A DNA stretch of 42,647 nucleotides from positions 1 through 42,647 of the IMG/VR virus record IMGVR_UViG_3300036851_000100. One strand, 5' to 3'. Positions 23,472 to 31,082 of the stretch are shown here, one piece after another. Numbering within the stretch: position 1 is the stretch's first letter; every line of letters starts with the position of its first letter. Below the pieces are notes generated by a model. That model did no database searches. It saw only the letters and a list, made by a program, of their open reading frames with translations, and was not told the DNA's origin. Made by a program: the position numbers and the translations under genes. This DNA comes from a virus.

Positions 23472-24737
23472 ATGGCTAAGGCCACTCAGAACAGCGCACA
23501 GCTCCGGCTCGTGCAACCCACTACCCCGGAGGTCATCACCCACGCATCCCAACTGAATCACGAGGACAGGATGTCCTTGCTGAAGCAGCTCAGCCACACG
23601 GCAGGGCTCCGCCTCCCTGACACCCGGCTCCCCGAGGGCACTGCCCTGTGGGATGTGGGCGAGGCCAACAAGCGCAAGCTCCAGGCAGAGATCGACAAGC
23701 TGCCGACGTTCATGCAGGCGGCTGCTGCCATCCTGGCAAGGATTGACCAGGAAAGCCCCGAGGACTTCCCCATGTGCGACATCAACGGGTTCGTGATGAA
23801 CCCGGAGAATGGTAGGATCTACGGCAACGAGGATGACCCGGCTCAGGCGATTGGGTACACCCGCTCGGGGTTCAGCCACCTGATCGACTTCGTCAAGCCG
23901 GGCACGGTGACCAGCGGGGCAGCCAACGTGCTGCTGAATCTGAGCCCTGGTGTCAGGGCCCTGGCGTACAACGAGTGGGCAGAGCAGGCACCCTCCGAGA
24001 AGATGACGATCCGTGTCATCACCGAGCCCCGCTCCCAGGTCCGTACCATCCGGGCCGTCACCTCACAGAAGCACAGCCTCCAACACGGGGATGACAAGGC
24101 AGTCCTGGAGACCCTGCTCGCTGAGGAGTTCGCTGACCTGGGCTCGGCCAAGGCGCGCATCACCCGTGAGCATGACCGCACGGAGATGGAGATCATCTGG
24201 CCCGCCATGAAGTTCCAGCTCAAGGTGGGTGACATCGCCCTCGTGGGCATCCGCATCACCAACAGCGAGGTGAAGAAGGGTAGCCTGAAGGTCGAGGTGT
24301 TCCTGCTCCGTGTGCTCTGTGCCAACTTCACCACGGCGTACACGAAGGACGACAAGTCCGAGGAGATCAGCATCCGTCACATGGGTGACCTCCGGGAGAA
24401 GCTGGCTGATGCGTTCCGGTCTGCGCTCAAGCGGGTGCAGCCGTTCGTCAAGCTGTTCTCGGATGCCTACCTGATCGGCAAGCCGGAGGGCCAGTCCCGC
24501 TCCGACCTCCTGCTCAAGGTGCGCCGGGTGTACCAGTTGCCGGAAAGCACGGTGGATGCGGCTACCGCCATGTGGGACATCGACGGCTTGAACAGCGCCG
24601 GGGAGACCCTGGCCGGGTTGGTCAACGCCCTGACCCGCGCCAGCCAGGAGCAGACCACGGAGCTGGCGGCCCAGACTGAGCGCGCGGCGGGCGACCTGCT
24701 CCACCGCAAGTGGTCGGCGCTGGGCATGGTGGCTTGA
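23472..24737 (+). CDS. DUF932-like phage/plasmid protein
   Basis: 421 residues. The middle contains RAVTSQKHSLQHGDDKAVLE and GIRITNSEVKKGSLKVEVFL followed by LLRVLCANF, corresponding to the usual DUF932 pattern (RA.LS..Y, 'G..i.NSE.G..al.v..fl.R..C.N'). Biochemical function of this family is unknown; it is common in phages and plasmids near replication genes. This copy is the largest of the first part of the rightward operon. GAGG precedes the ATG, and the next gene starts three bases after the stop. Confidence 0.7.
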   Translation: MAKATQNSAQLRLVQPTTPEVITHASQLNHEDRMSLLKQLSHTAGLRLPDTRLPEGTALWDVGEANKRKLQAEIDKLPTFMQAAAAILARIDQESPEDFPMCDINGFVMNPENGRIYGNEDDPAQAIGYTRSGFSHLIDFVKPGTVTSGAANVLLNLSPGVRALAYNEWAEQAPSEKMTIRVITEPRSQVRTIRAVTSQKHSLQHGDDKAVLETLLAEEFADLGSAKARITREHDRTEMEIIWPAMKFQLKVGDIALVGIRITNSEVKKGSLKVEVFLLRVLCANFTTAYTKDDKSEEISIRHMGDLREKLADAFRSALKRVQPFVKLFSDAYLIGKPEGQSRSDLLLKVRRVYQLPESTVDAATAMWDIDGLNSAGETLAGLVNALTRASQEQTTELAAQTERAAGDLLHRKWSALGMVA

Positions 24738-24740
24738 GCC

Positions 24741-25205
24741 ATGAAGAACAACGAGATCATCGCTACCATCCGCAAAGCGCTGAAGGATGGCGATGTTATG
24801 CACGCCGACAACTTCGAGTACGTGTTCTACGAGTATGAGCAGGCGTCACACAAGGATCTGTCCATACGGTACACGGCTGCATTCGTGGTGCAGTTCGTGA
24901 TCACGGCGTTCAGGCTCGGCCGCCTCACCGCTCACGATGAGTCGGGCAACATCCACACTCGGCAGCAGCTCATTCAGGAGCGGGTGGACCTGACCGCTCG
25001 ACTCGACAAGATGCCCAAGATCCGCTGCCACCCCAACGCGTTCGCCCGCGCCTACCTGCTGGGCGCCAAGTTCGCCTTGGAGTGGGTGGGCGGCAAGCCG
25101 CGCAAGGCCAGCGAGTTCAAGCCGGACTGGCCCAATCAGAAGGGATCAAGGGAAACGGAACTACCCACCTTCGATAAGCCGGGTCACACACCCGGCCAGG
25201 AGTGA
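24741..25205 (+). CDS. Protein of unknown function
   Basis: 154 residues starting MKNNEIIATIRKALKDGDVM. Helical N-terminal two thirds, basic Pro-rich C-terminus. It follows the DUF932-like gene by three bases and is likely co-translated. No family is recognised. Confidence 0.65.
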   Translation: MKNNEIIATIRKALKDGDVMHADNFEYVFYEYEQASHKDLSIRYTAAFVVQFVITAFRLGRLTAHDESGNIHTRQQLIQERVDLTARLDKMPKIRCHPNAFARAYLLGAKFALEWVGGKPRKASEFKPDWPNQKGSRETELPTFDKPGHTPGQE

Positions 25206-25212
25206 CCTCAAC

Positions 25213-25333
25213 GGCGGTGATGCGCCGCCACAGTACCGTCATGCAACACCCACACCGTGAAGGACGGAGCTGCTTGGACTTAGGTCGAATGACTAAGTGC
25301 GATCACTCTCATGCTTCGAGGCATGAGTGTGAT
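25213..25333 (+). other. Three consecutive stem-loops
   Basis: GGCGG/CCGCC (25213-25229), ACTTAG (25278-25283) / CTAAGT (25293-25298), and a long 12-of-13 bp stem 25302-25314 / 25321-25333 (ATCACTCTCATGC arm) with loop TTCGAG. The last stem ends about 10 bases before the GGGAGG of the next gene. Confidence 0.75.
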
Positions 25334-25352
25334 TTTAAAGGGAGGATCAACC

Positions 25353-25610
25353 ATGAAGTGTCTGATTCAGTGGATCGACGTGAACGGCGAGCCGACACCC
25401 GATACCAATGAAGCTACGTGTCTGGCCGTAATCATCCATACGGACAGCGGCGGGCGTAGTACGGTGCGCAAGTTCCCGTGCTGCGCCGTGCACGAGGTTC
25501 AGTTGAATGATTTCGTGGCGGCCGGGCTCATGACGTATGGGGTGCACTCTGGTACCCTGGCTGGCGGCACCTACCAGTGGAAGCGTGAACCTCTGCCCAT
25601 CGAATCGTAG
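25353..25610 (+). CDS. Small protein of unknown function
   Basis: 85 residues from ATG 25353, with GGGAGGA upstream. Beta-rich (MKCLIQWIDVNGEPTPD; WKREPLPIES at the end). No family is recognised. Followed by a gene starting two bases after its stop. Confidence 0.65.
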   Translation: MKCLIQWIDVNGEPTPDTNEATCLAVIIHTDSGGRSTVRKFPCCAVHEVQLNDFVAAGLMTYGVHSGTLAGGTYQWKREPLPIES

Positions 25611-25612
25611 CC

Positions 25613-25987
25613 ATGACACCTCGCCCACTCTACCGTCAACCGCGCAGACCCAAGGGTCCGCCCGAGGGCGCAACACCAGAGCAGATCAAGAAATACTGGC
25701 GCAATCGACAGTCACATGAGTGCCGCTTGAAGCGCATTGCTGTCAAGCGGCACTGGTTGATTGATCAACTCGGCGGTCCGACGTGCCGATGTTGTCAAGA
25801 CACAGTGACCTACGACATGGCTGAGATCCACCACATGGAGGGCCGGACGTGGGACATGAAGCAGCCACAAGAGAAGCGTATCAACAAGATGATCGAAGAG
25901 TTCAATGCCAACGTGTGGCTGACGGTGCTATGTAAGTCATGCAACTCTGGCATTGGAGATCCAAGGAAACGGAGGGAATCAGCGTGA
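25613..25987 (+). CDS. HNH-like endonuclease or HNH-derived protein
   Basis: 124 residues. The pattern CRCCQDTVTYDMAEIHHMEG then FNANVWLTVLCKSCNSGIGD has a CxxC pair, the HH of an HNH core and a second CxxC, as in zinc-stabilised HNH nucleases. The last position of the motif is Asn (CKSCN) where His is usual, so catalysis is uncertain. The N-terminus is basic (RPLYRQPRRPKGPP). It may act in DNA repair, packaging or as a homing-type nuclease. Confidence 0.6.
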   Translation: MTPRPLYRQPRRPKGPPEGATPEQIKKYWRNRQSHECRLKRIAVKRHWLIDQLGGPTCRCCQDTVTYDMAEIHHMEGRTWDMKQPQEKRINKMIEEFNANVWLTVLCKSCNSGIGDPRKRRESA

Positions 25988-26005
25988 AATTCAAAGTGAT
26001 CTTTG

Positions 26006-26179
26006 ATGTCGGATGAGGATGCACCGGAAGTAACGAAGGTGCATGAGACGCCGCCCCTCACTACGGCGGCGGCTCGCCGCATGGTGTGGCAGATGCTTAC
26101 TGATCCTGATCTTGAGGTTGGCTCGGGCAGTCCGTGCCCGCTGGAGAACAGGCTGGTTTGCGTAGAGCGAACGCAGTAG
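26006..26179 (+). CDS. Small acidic protein, possible
   Basis: 57 residues from ATG 26006 to TAG 26179, starting MSDEDAPEVTKVHETPPL. The ribosome binding site is weak (AAAGTGA). A GTG at 25984 with a perfect GGAGGG opens a 10-codon frame ending just past this ATG, so coupled translation is plausible. Codon use looks coding-like. No family is recognised. Confidence 0.4.
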   Translation: MSDEDAPEVTKVHETPPLTTAAARRMVWQMLTDPDLEVGSGSPCPLENRLVCVERTQ

Positions 26180-26218
26180 GCGAGGGGCCTTCCCCGAGTG
26201 GCTCGGGCTCTTCCTCGC
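26180..26218 (+). other. Two-tier stem-loop
   Basis: Outer GCGAGG (26180-26185) / CCTCGC (26213-26218), inner CCCGAG (26193-26198) / CTCGGG (26202-26207) with loop TGG. It is the first element in the long non-coding stretch 26180-26566. Confidence 0.7.
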
Positions 26219-26277
26219 TGGGCTGTTGGTGATACGGGTTCCTATGCCCTCGTTGATCCGACTTTGGCACGGGCGTG

Positions 26278-26375
26278 GTTCTGTTCCGTGGCCCACATAC
26301 AGAACTGGGCGGGCCAGAGGATCGGCCCGCTTCTGCCCGGCAGGGTGCAGGCGGGTTCGACTCCCGCCCCGGGCC
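26278..26375 (+). ncRNA. Structured RNA with tRNA T-arm
   Basis: A perfect T-arm GCGGG TTCGACT CCCGC (26351-26367) is followed by CCCGGGC, which looks like the 3' acceptor strand. Upstream are GTTCTG/CAGAAC (26278-26283/26300-26305) and GCGGGCC/GGCCCGC (26309-26315/26324-26330). The only 5' partner that pairs over 7 bp is GCTCGGG at 26201-26207 (one G-U), which would make a 175-nt element and compete with the preceding hairpin. So the T-arm is clear, the acceptor is not. Confidence 0.4.
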
Positions 26376-26406
26376 TTTGTTCCGCGCTTGACGTTTCGAG
26401 CGCCGC

Positions 26407-26451
26407 CGCGTTAGGGTTCGGCCAGCCGTCGGGGCCGGAACCCTTGACGCG
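26407..26451 (+). other. 16-bp imperfect stem-loop
   Basis: CGCGT (26407-26411) / ACGCG (26447-26451) closes AGGGTTC-GGCC (26413-26423) / GGCCGGAACCCT (26433-26444) with one bulge and a 9-base loop. It stands between the T-arm element and the multibranch element. Confidence 0.75.
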
Positions 26452-26460
26452 AAAGCTTAC

Positions 26461-26541
26461 GGGGGATGATCTTGGTGCGTCACTCAAGTGCGCCCTACCC
26501 GGCCCAGGGTGCCCCTCCAGGTCCGCCTGAGATCATCCCCC
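26461..26541 (+). ncRNA. Multibranch RNA closed by a perfect 12-bp stem
   Basis: GGGGGATGATCT (26461-26472) pairs without mismatch with AGATCATCCCCC (26530-26541). The 57 enclosed bases contain at least one further hairpin (CACT/AGTG with flanking GCG/CGC, about 26478-26493) and a C-rich second branch. The element ends about 10 bases before the AAGGAGG of the next gene. A closing helix this long over so short a region is unlikely by chance. Confidence 0.65.
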
Positions 26542-26566
26542 ACCTTTCACCAAGGAGGCAGCACAT

Positions 26567-27028
26567 ATGGGTAACATCGAAGTCAACGAAAGAGATCAGC
26601 GCCGCATCACTACGATTCACCTGCCGGTCATGGTCACCGTTCTCGCCCTCGTGGAGGTGAACGAGGAAGGGGAGGTGGTCCACACTCACTTCCACGGTGA
26701 CCAGATCGGTGCGTACTTGCCCAAGCGAGACGGCTCTCCGGCCACCAATCCGGGGGAGGCACTGGTTCCCAGCGAGCAAGTCACCAATCGCATCGAGGCC
26801 ATGGCGGAAGGGCTGATCCACCATGTCATCGTGGCGGCGGCTGACCTGCTGATCAAGAACATGCCCAATCGCGCGCAGGAGCAGGCCATGATCGACAAGG
26901 CTGCGCGCGATGCCATGGAGCAGGAGGGCGTGGGTCGTACTGAGCCGGGCCCTTTCTCGCAGGGGCCCCAGCCCGAGGGCGTAGCTACGCTGGTGGGCAG
27001 CACGTTTGCCGCTGGCGACAAGGAGTAG
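26567..27028 (+). CDS. Protein of unknown function before the replication genes
   Basis: 153 residues with AAGGAGG upstream of ATG 26567. Beta-rich N-terminus (HLPVMVTVLALVEVNEEGEV), then helices and a Gly/Pro-rich tail. No family is recognised. The next gene follows eight bases after the stop. Confidence 0.65.
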   Translation: MGNIEVNERDQRRITTIHLPVMVTVLALVEVNEEGEVVHTHFHGDQIGAYLPKRDGSPATNPGEALVPSEQVTNRIEAMAEGLIHHVIVAAADLLIKNMPNRAQEQAMIDKAARDAMEQEGVGRTEPGPFSQGPQPEGVATLVGSTFAAGDKE

Positions 27029-27035
27029 CAAGGCA

Positions 27036-27968
27036 ATGACCGAGGGCTCTGACGCTGACGAGAATGATCAGGCAGAGTCAGAGCCTGATCGGGATGATGA
27101 ACCTGAGAACGCTAGCGAGAGACAGCGGCGTCTGATAGATGAGTACAATGGCGACTTCACACCGATGTCAGAGATCAAGGCGACCCCTCCCGTATGGAAT
27201 GTGGAGGGGCTACTGGTCCCGGGTCTCAACTTCGTGGTGTCGCCAGCCAAACACTACAAGTCCTATCTGATCTTCTGCATTCTTGCCGCCACCATCCACA
27301 AGGCGCAGATACCCGGCCTAGGTTACAGACCGAAGATCAGGCAGCACAATGGCGGTGTTGTCCTCTTTGCCCCTGAGCAAGGGATGCAGGACATCAAGCA
27401 CATCTATGAATCACGGGTGATCCAGAAGCCTTGGCCCAAGGGGCCCGTGAGTTGGGACTTCATCCTCGCCAACGAGCCGATGAACTGGCGCCTGGACGTG
27501 GACCCATTCGAGAGGGATCCGCATTACGACTTGTGTCGCTTCCTGCACAAGTGGAAGCCATTCATCACCGTGCTGGACCCGTGGAATCATTTCCACGTCA
27601 TGGATGAGAATGACGCACGGATGGCGCATCTGCTCCTTGAGCCGAAGAAGATCGTCAAGGGATATGGTGGTTCGCTTGCCGTCGTGCATCACGAGAAGAA
27701 GCCGGGGAAGGATGACGGCGGCAGCCCGAACATGAACCGCATGCGCGGAACCTCAGCCATGTGGGCTCTGGCTGATGGCGGGATTCAGCTCAGTAAGGTG
27801 AGCGGTGGGACTAACGGGAGTCCGATCACCATGAACATCTACTCCGAGTTCAAGAACTATCCTGCTCGGAACGTGACCTGGAGAATTGGCAATGGCACGA
27901 AGCAAAGAGCTGTTCAAGGTAATGCAGTACAAGGGAGATCCGTGCCTCGTACCGGCACGAAGCGGTGA
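27036..27968 (+). CDS. RepA-like (AAA_25) ATPase with degenerate P-loop
   Basis: 310 residues from ATG 27036. After an acidic N-terminus (Asp/Glu-rich to residue 40) comes a RecA-fold core. The P-loop position, residues 69-76, reads SPAKHYKS: Lys-Ser is kept but the preceding Gly is Tyr. Walker B-like FITVLDPWNHF and a downstream GTSAMWALADGGI follow, as in RSF1010 RepA-like replicative helicases. It probably loads or drives the replication fork. The C-terminus overlaps the next gene by 77 bases. Confidence 0.65.
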   Translation: MTEGSDADENDQAESEPDRDDEPENASERQRRLIDEYNGDFTPMSEIKATPPVWNVEGLLVPGLNFVVSPAKHYKSYLIFCILAATIHKAQIPGLGYRPKIRQHNGGVVLFAPEQGMQDIKHIYESRVIQKPWPKGPVSWDFILANEPMNWRLDVDPFERDPHYDLCRFLHKWKPFITVLDPWNHFHVMDENDARMAHLLLEPKKIVKGYGGSLAVVHHEKKPGKDDGGSPNMNRMRGTSAMWALADGGIQLSKVSGGTNGSPITMNIYSEFKNYPARNVTWRIGNGTKQRAVQGNAVQGRSVPRTGTKR

Positions 27969-29589
27969 TGCGACGATTGAGCGGTGTAAGCAGCTTGCCG
28001 CTCAGATCCCCGGGTTGAGGGATGATGGTGGTGACGCCTTCATTGTCGGCCCTGTCCCCGCTTTGGCTGCCTGCCTAGAGTTGGCGGGGCAGAAGGCCCC
28101 AAGCTCGATGCGTGCCCAGTCCTGGACTGGTGCCGTCCACATCCCGGAGAGCACTGCTGGACTCACATGGATGCCTGCTTATCAGCAGCAGGCAGCGGCA
28201 TTCATCGCTGAGCGCATGGCTACGGGTGTCATGATCAACGATGACGTGGGTCTCGGCAAGACGTTCGAGGCTATCGCCGGGTTGTACCTTGCTGACTGGC
28301 GAGCCTACAAGGGGATGCCCTCCAACATCGTCAAGGTGGTGCTGTGCCCTGCCTCCCTCAAGCGACAGTGGGCGAGCGAGGTGGAGAAGTGGTATGATCT
28401 GCACGAGCGCAATAACGGTGAATGTCAGCGTTTGTGTGAACAAAAGATCCACATCATCTACCCCAAGGGCGACAAGCGCTCAAAGCTGCCTTGCCCGCCT
28501 GATGTGGAGTGGGTGATCGCTTACTACATGGACGCCGACACTGTCATCAACGACATCCTGCCAGGGCGATCCTATTACTGCATCATCGACGAAGCGCACA
28601 ACCTTCAGGGCTTTCAGACCAATCGCACGGAGCAGGTCACCATGCTCCGCACGTTCGCCATCGGTGCGATCACCCTGACAGCCTCGGAGCTGTTCAATAG
28701 GAGCAAGGGGTTGTATCAACTCTTGAACTTGACTAGTCCTGGGCTGTGGGGTTCACCTGAGGATTGGGCGATTCGCTACGCCAACGGGCGGCGCGGTGAC
28801 TTCGGCCTTGAGTGGGGCGAGCTGGGCAATGTTCCCGAACTGAACAACCAGCGCGACTACTACCGCTTCAGGCGCGTGCGTCAGGATGTGGGAGATCAGC
28901 TCCCATTTGACACACGGTATCAAACCGTGTGGCTTGAGCCGCCACCTGGGAACCTCCGCCTCCTCGGGGACGCGGCGAGGAGTGGCATGGTCAGCAAGGA
29001 GTACATGGCCAAGCTCAACGACTTCAAGCTGCCCATCGTGGCTGAGTCGATCAAGAGTGACATCATTGCTGGCCTACCGGGCATCACCTTCACGTGGACC
29101 CGTGAACAGGCCGAGCTGCTAGGTGCGATGATTCCTGGCTCCATGGTGGCGCACGGTCAGGACGGCAGGAAAGATCGCATTGATGAGGTCTACAAATACT
29201 ACAACCGGGCGAGACAGTTGGGGCATGTACCTCAATTGATCGCTACCATCGACTCTCTCGGTGTGGGTGGTAACCTCCAAATGTTCAGATGCATCAACCT
29301 TGCATCCTTGCACTACACCGCCGAGCTGATCCGTCAAGCCATCGGCCGTGTCGCCCGCTTCGGGCAGGAGTTCGATGTGCTGGTGAGGGTGTTCGCCTGC
29401 CGGTACTCGCCGGATGAGCACATGATCACCACGGACTTGTTCAAGCTGGCCGAGGCGCAGAAGCTTGACGGCCGAGCGGAGCAGGACAAGAAGAAGCTGG
29501 CTGACGCTCTGTCCCTCGTGGGCGACCCCAAGAAGAAGCTGATGGAGATCTTCCAGAAGTACCAGCAGCAGGAAGCTGCTGGCTTGTAG
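27892..29589 (+). CDS. SNF2-like DEAH-box helicase
   Basis: 565 residues from ATG 27892 (TTG 27886 would add two). Motif I DVGLGKT (about 118-124), DEAH at 233-236 (IIDEAHNLQG), and motif VI QAIGRVARFGQ (about 482-492) define an SF2 helicase of the SNF2/Rad54 type, often found in phage replication modules. It translocates on double-stranded DNA. It starts inside the end of the RepA-like gene, so the two are translationally linked. TGGAG precedes the ATG. Confidence 0.85.
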   Translation: MARSKELFKVMQYKGDPCLVPARSGDATIERCKQLAAQIPGLRDDGGDAFIVGPVPALAACLELAGQKAPSSMRAQSWTGAVHIPESTAGLTWMPAYQQQAAAFIAERMATGVMINDDVGLGKTFEAIAGLYLADWRAYKGMPSNIVKVVLCPASLKRQWASEVEKWYDLHERNNGECQRLCEQKIHIIYPKGDKRSKLPCPPDVEWVIAYYMDADTVINDILPGRSYYCIIDEAHNLQGFQTNRTEQVTMLRTFAIGAITLTASELFNRSKGLYQLLNLTSPGLWGSPEDWAIRYANGRRGDFGLEWGELGNVPELNNQRDYYRFRRVRQDVGDQLPFDTRYQTVWLEPPPGNLRLLGDAARSGMVSKEYMAKLNDFKLPIVAESIKSDIIAGLPGITFTWTREQAELLGAMIPGSMVAHGQDGRKDRIDEVYKYYNRARQLGHVPQLIATIDSLGVGGNLQMFRCINLASLHYTAELIRQAIGRVARFGQEFDVLVRVFACRYSPDEHMITTDLFKLAEAQKLDGRAEQDKKKLADALSLVGDPKKKLMEIFQKYQQQEAAGL

Positions 29590-29811
29590 TAAACTGTCCC
29601 ACGTAGCAAGAACCAACCAGCTTGACATGCTGTCGAACGATTGGGGCGTCGTGTGATGTCAGACGGGCGGAGTAGCCTTCCCGTCAGGAGGTGAGCGATG
29701 TTTGCGATGACGTGAAGTAGATCAACATAGACGCTGATTAGCGACCAGCACCTAGCGGTGCTTATTGGTGACCGCATACACGGGACATCAGCATCAAGCT
29801 GTGTCCCTTCT
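29590..29811 (+). other. Spacer with at least three stem-loops and a 5-codon leader
   Basis: Stems: GACGGG/CCCGTC (29662-29685), AGCACC/GGTGCT with loop TAGC (29747-29762), extended by ACC/GGT and GCG/CGC, and GGGACA-CAGC/GCTG-TGTCCC (29782-29807, one bulge). Between the first two, AGGAGG is followed eight bases on by ATG TTT GCG ATG ACG TGA, a 5-codon frame that could be a leader peptide. A TTGACA near 29621 has no matching -10. Confidence 0.6.
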
Positions 29812-29914
29812 GCCGTGTGTGAGGGGTAGTGGTTGCCCTCTACGCTCTACTTCAGTGGAAGCGTATAGCTCGTCAACAACGACGGGACGCCGGTTCGAAT
29901 CCGGCCACACGGCA
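29812..29914 (+). tRNA. Atypical long tRNA (class II-like) with extended anticodon arm, possible UCA anticodon
   Basis: 8-bp acceptor GCCGTGTG (29812-29819) / CACACGGC (29906-29913), D-arm GAGGG/CCCTC with GTAGTGGTTG loop (29821-29840), long variable arm CTCGTC/GACGGG (29869-29886, one G-U), and T-arm GCCGG TTCGAAT CCGGC (29889-29905). The anticodon arm is 25 nt instead of 17: 6 bp TACGCT/AGCGTA, then weak pairing. Read with a 7-base loop CTTCAGT, the anticodon is UCA, which reads UGA; alternative folds give no normal loop. No CCA is encoded. tRNA-Sec also has an 8-bp acceptor and UCA. Confidence 0.6.
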
Positions 29915-29939
29915 TTTAGTAATTGATCTGGAGGCTTTG

Positions 29940-30890
29940 ATGAAGACGGCGCCGCAGAAGCCTGGAGCACCCAAGACAACCGCTAAGATCCTTGACCTGC
30001 CTACTGGCAGCAGTGGAGCGGGATGGTCATCCCTCTCCGAGTTCGTTCGGTGCGAGAAGGCCGACCAGTACAAGCGAGTGAGGGGAATCCAGAAGTTCGA
30101 GAACTACTTGAGCGAGGGGTTGAGCGTGGGTGCACTCATGCACGCCGCCCGGGCGCAGTGGCTCACCGATGGGTATAAGGGTGACGACTGGAAGACGCAG
30201 ATCGAGAAGCACGCCGTCAAGCTGGAGGCTGATGGTGACAGGCTAGCCCCCAATGCACGGACGATCGCTCTCAAGAACTTCCAGGGGTACGTGGATTATT
30301 GGCTCAGGCACCCGCGTTCTCAGGTCTTGGCGGTAGAGTATGAGCTGACGCCACGTGGTGTCTGGACTGGCGCCCCCCAGTGGGCTCATCGCACTGCTCG
30401 CCTTGACAGTGTCGAGCGCTTCATGAGCAAGACGTGGATCGGTGAAGCCAAGTCTACGTACCATGGTGGTGCCTCGCGTATCCGTACCACCTACGCTCTG
30501 CATGGCCAGATCCTCATGCAGCTCTCTTTGTGGGGCGATGCAGAGACCAAGCGCTTTGGCCCTCTGGCGGGAGTTCTCCTTGACCCCATGGTGAAGGAGG
30601 GGAAGGGGAAGGCGACTGGTGGTGAGCGTACAGCGATCGCTTTGGACAAGGTCCAGCATGCATTGAGCTGGTTCAGGCGAGACATCAAGCTGTGGATCCA
30701 GGGGCAGCAGGCCATGGCCTGGAACGATGTGGCCCCGAGGCGCCTCAGCCCCGATAACTGCCGGGGCTGCCAGTTCCGTGAGCTGTGCACGCAAGGCAGG
30801 GATGGTGCCGTGCGGTTCCACTTCCGTGATGGCACGCCGATCACCAAGTGGAAGTCTTCGCCCGGGAGGGAGGTGCCGCCGTGGGACTGA
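29940..30890 (+). CDS. Cas4/AddB-like PD-(D/E)XK nuclease with Fe-S cluster
   Basis: 316 residues from ATG 29940 (GGAGG upstream). Nuclease motif: His68, Asp156 (TARLDSVERF), Glu169 and Lys171 (IGEAKST). One Cys near the N-terminus (FVRCEK, residue 38) and three near the C-terminus (DNCRGCQFRELC) reproduce the four-Cys [4Fe-4S] pattern of Cas4 and AddB. Such phage nucleases resect or trim DNA ends for recombination and may accompany Sak4. It follows the long tRNA-like element by 25 bases and overlaps the next gene by 10. Confidence 0.8.
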   Translation: MKTAPQKPGAPKTTAKILDLPTGSSGAGWSSLSEFVRCEKADQYKRVRGIQKFENYLSEGLSVGALMHAARAQWLTDGYKGDDWKTQIEKHAVKLEADGDRLAPNARTIALKNFQGYVDYWLRHPRSQVLAVEYELTPRGVWTGAPQWAHRTARLDSVERFMSKTWIGEAKSTYHGGASRIRTTYALHGQILMQLSLWGDAETKRFGPLAGVLLDPMVKEGKGKATGGERTAIALDKVQHALSWFRRDIKLWIQGQQAMAWNDVAPRRLSPDNCRGCQFRELCTQGRDGAVRFHFRDGTPITKWKSSPGREVPPWD

Positions 30891-31081
30891 ACTACTACAA
30901 AGTACGTGACATTATCCGGCAGAAATACAAGATCAAAACCGGAGATGACATTCACTTGATTTCTGACGGAAACCATAAGGTCATTATGGTGATCTTCAGG
31001 AAATCTACCAAAGAGTTCAAAGCCAAGACTTGGGAGCAAGCGTTGCAGATGTTTAGCAAGTGGTACGAGGAGAACACCTGA
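30881..31081 (+). CDS. Small protein of unknown function
   Basis: 66 residues from GTG 30881, with GGGAGG before it, overlapping the nuclease stop. Alpha/beta and basic (LNYYKVRDIIRQKYKIKTGD). It resembles small DNA-binding domains, but no family is recognised. AT-richer than its neighbours. Confidence 0.6.
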   Translation: MGLNYYKVRDIIRQKYKIKTGDDIHLISDGNHKVIMVIFRKSTKEFKAKTWEQALQMFSKWYEENT

Positions 31082-31082
31082 C

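Noticed and set aside
26350-26375. Normal 75-nt tRNA ending at the T-arm of 26351-26367
   Set aside because: No 5' acceptor strand, D-arm or anticodon arm fits within 60-95 bases upstream.
29615-29660. Sigma-70 promoter at TTGACA near 29621
   Set aside because: No -10 hexamer at 16-18 bases spacing; TTGACA lies in a small CAGC/GCTG stem and may be chance.
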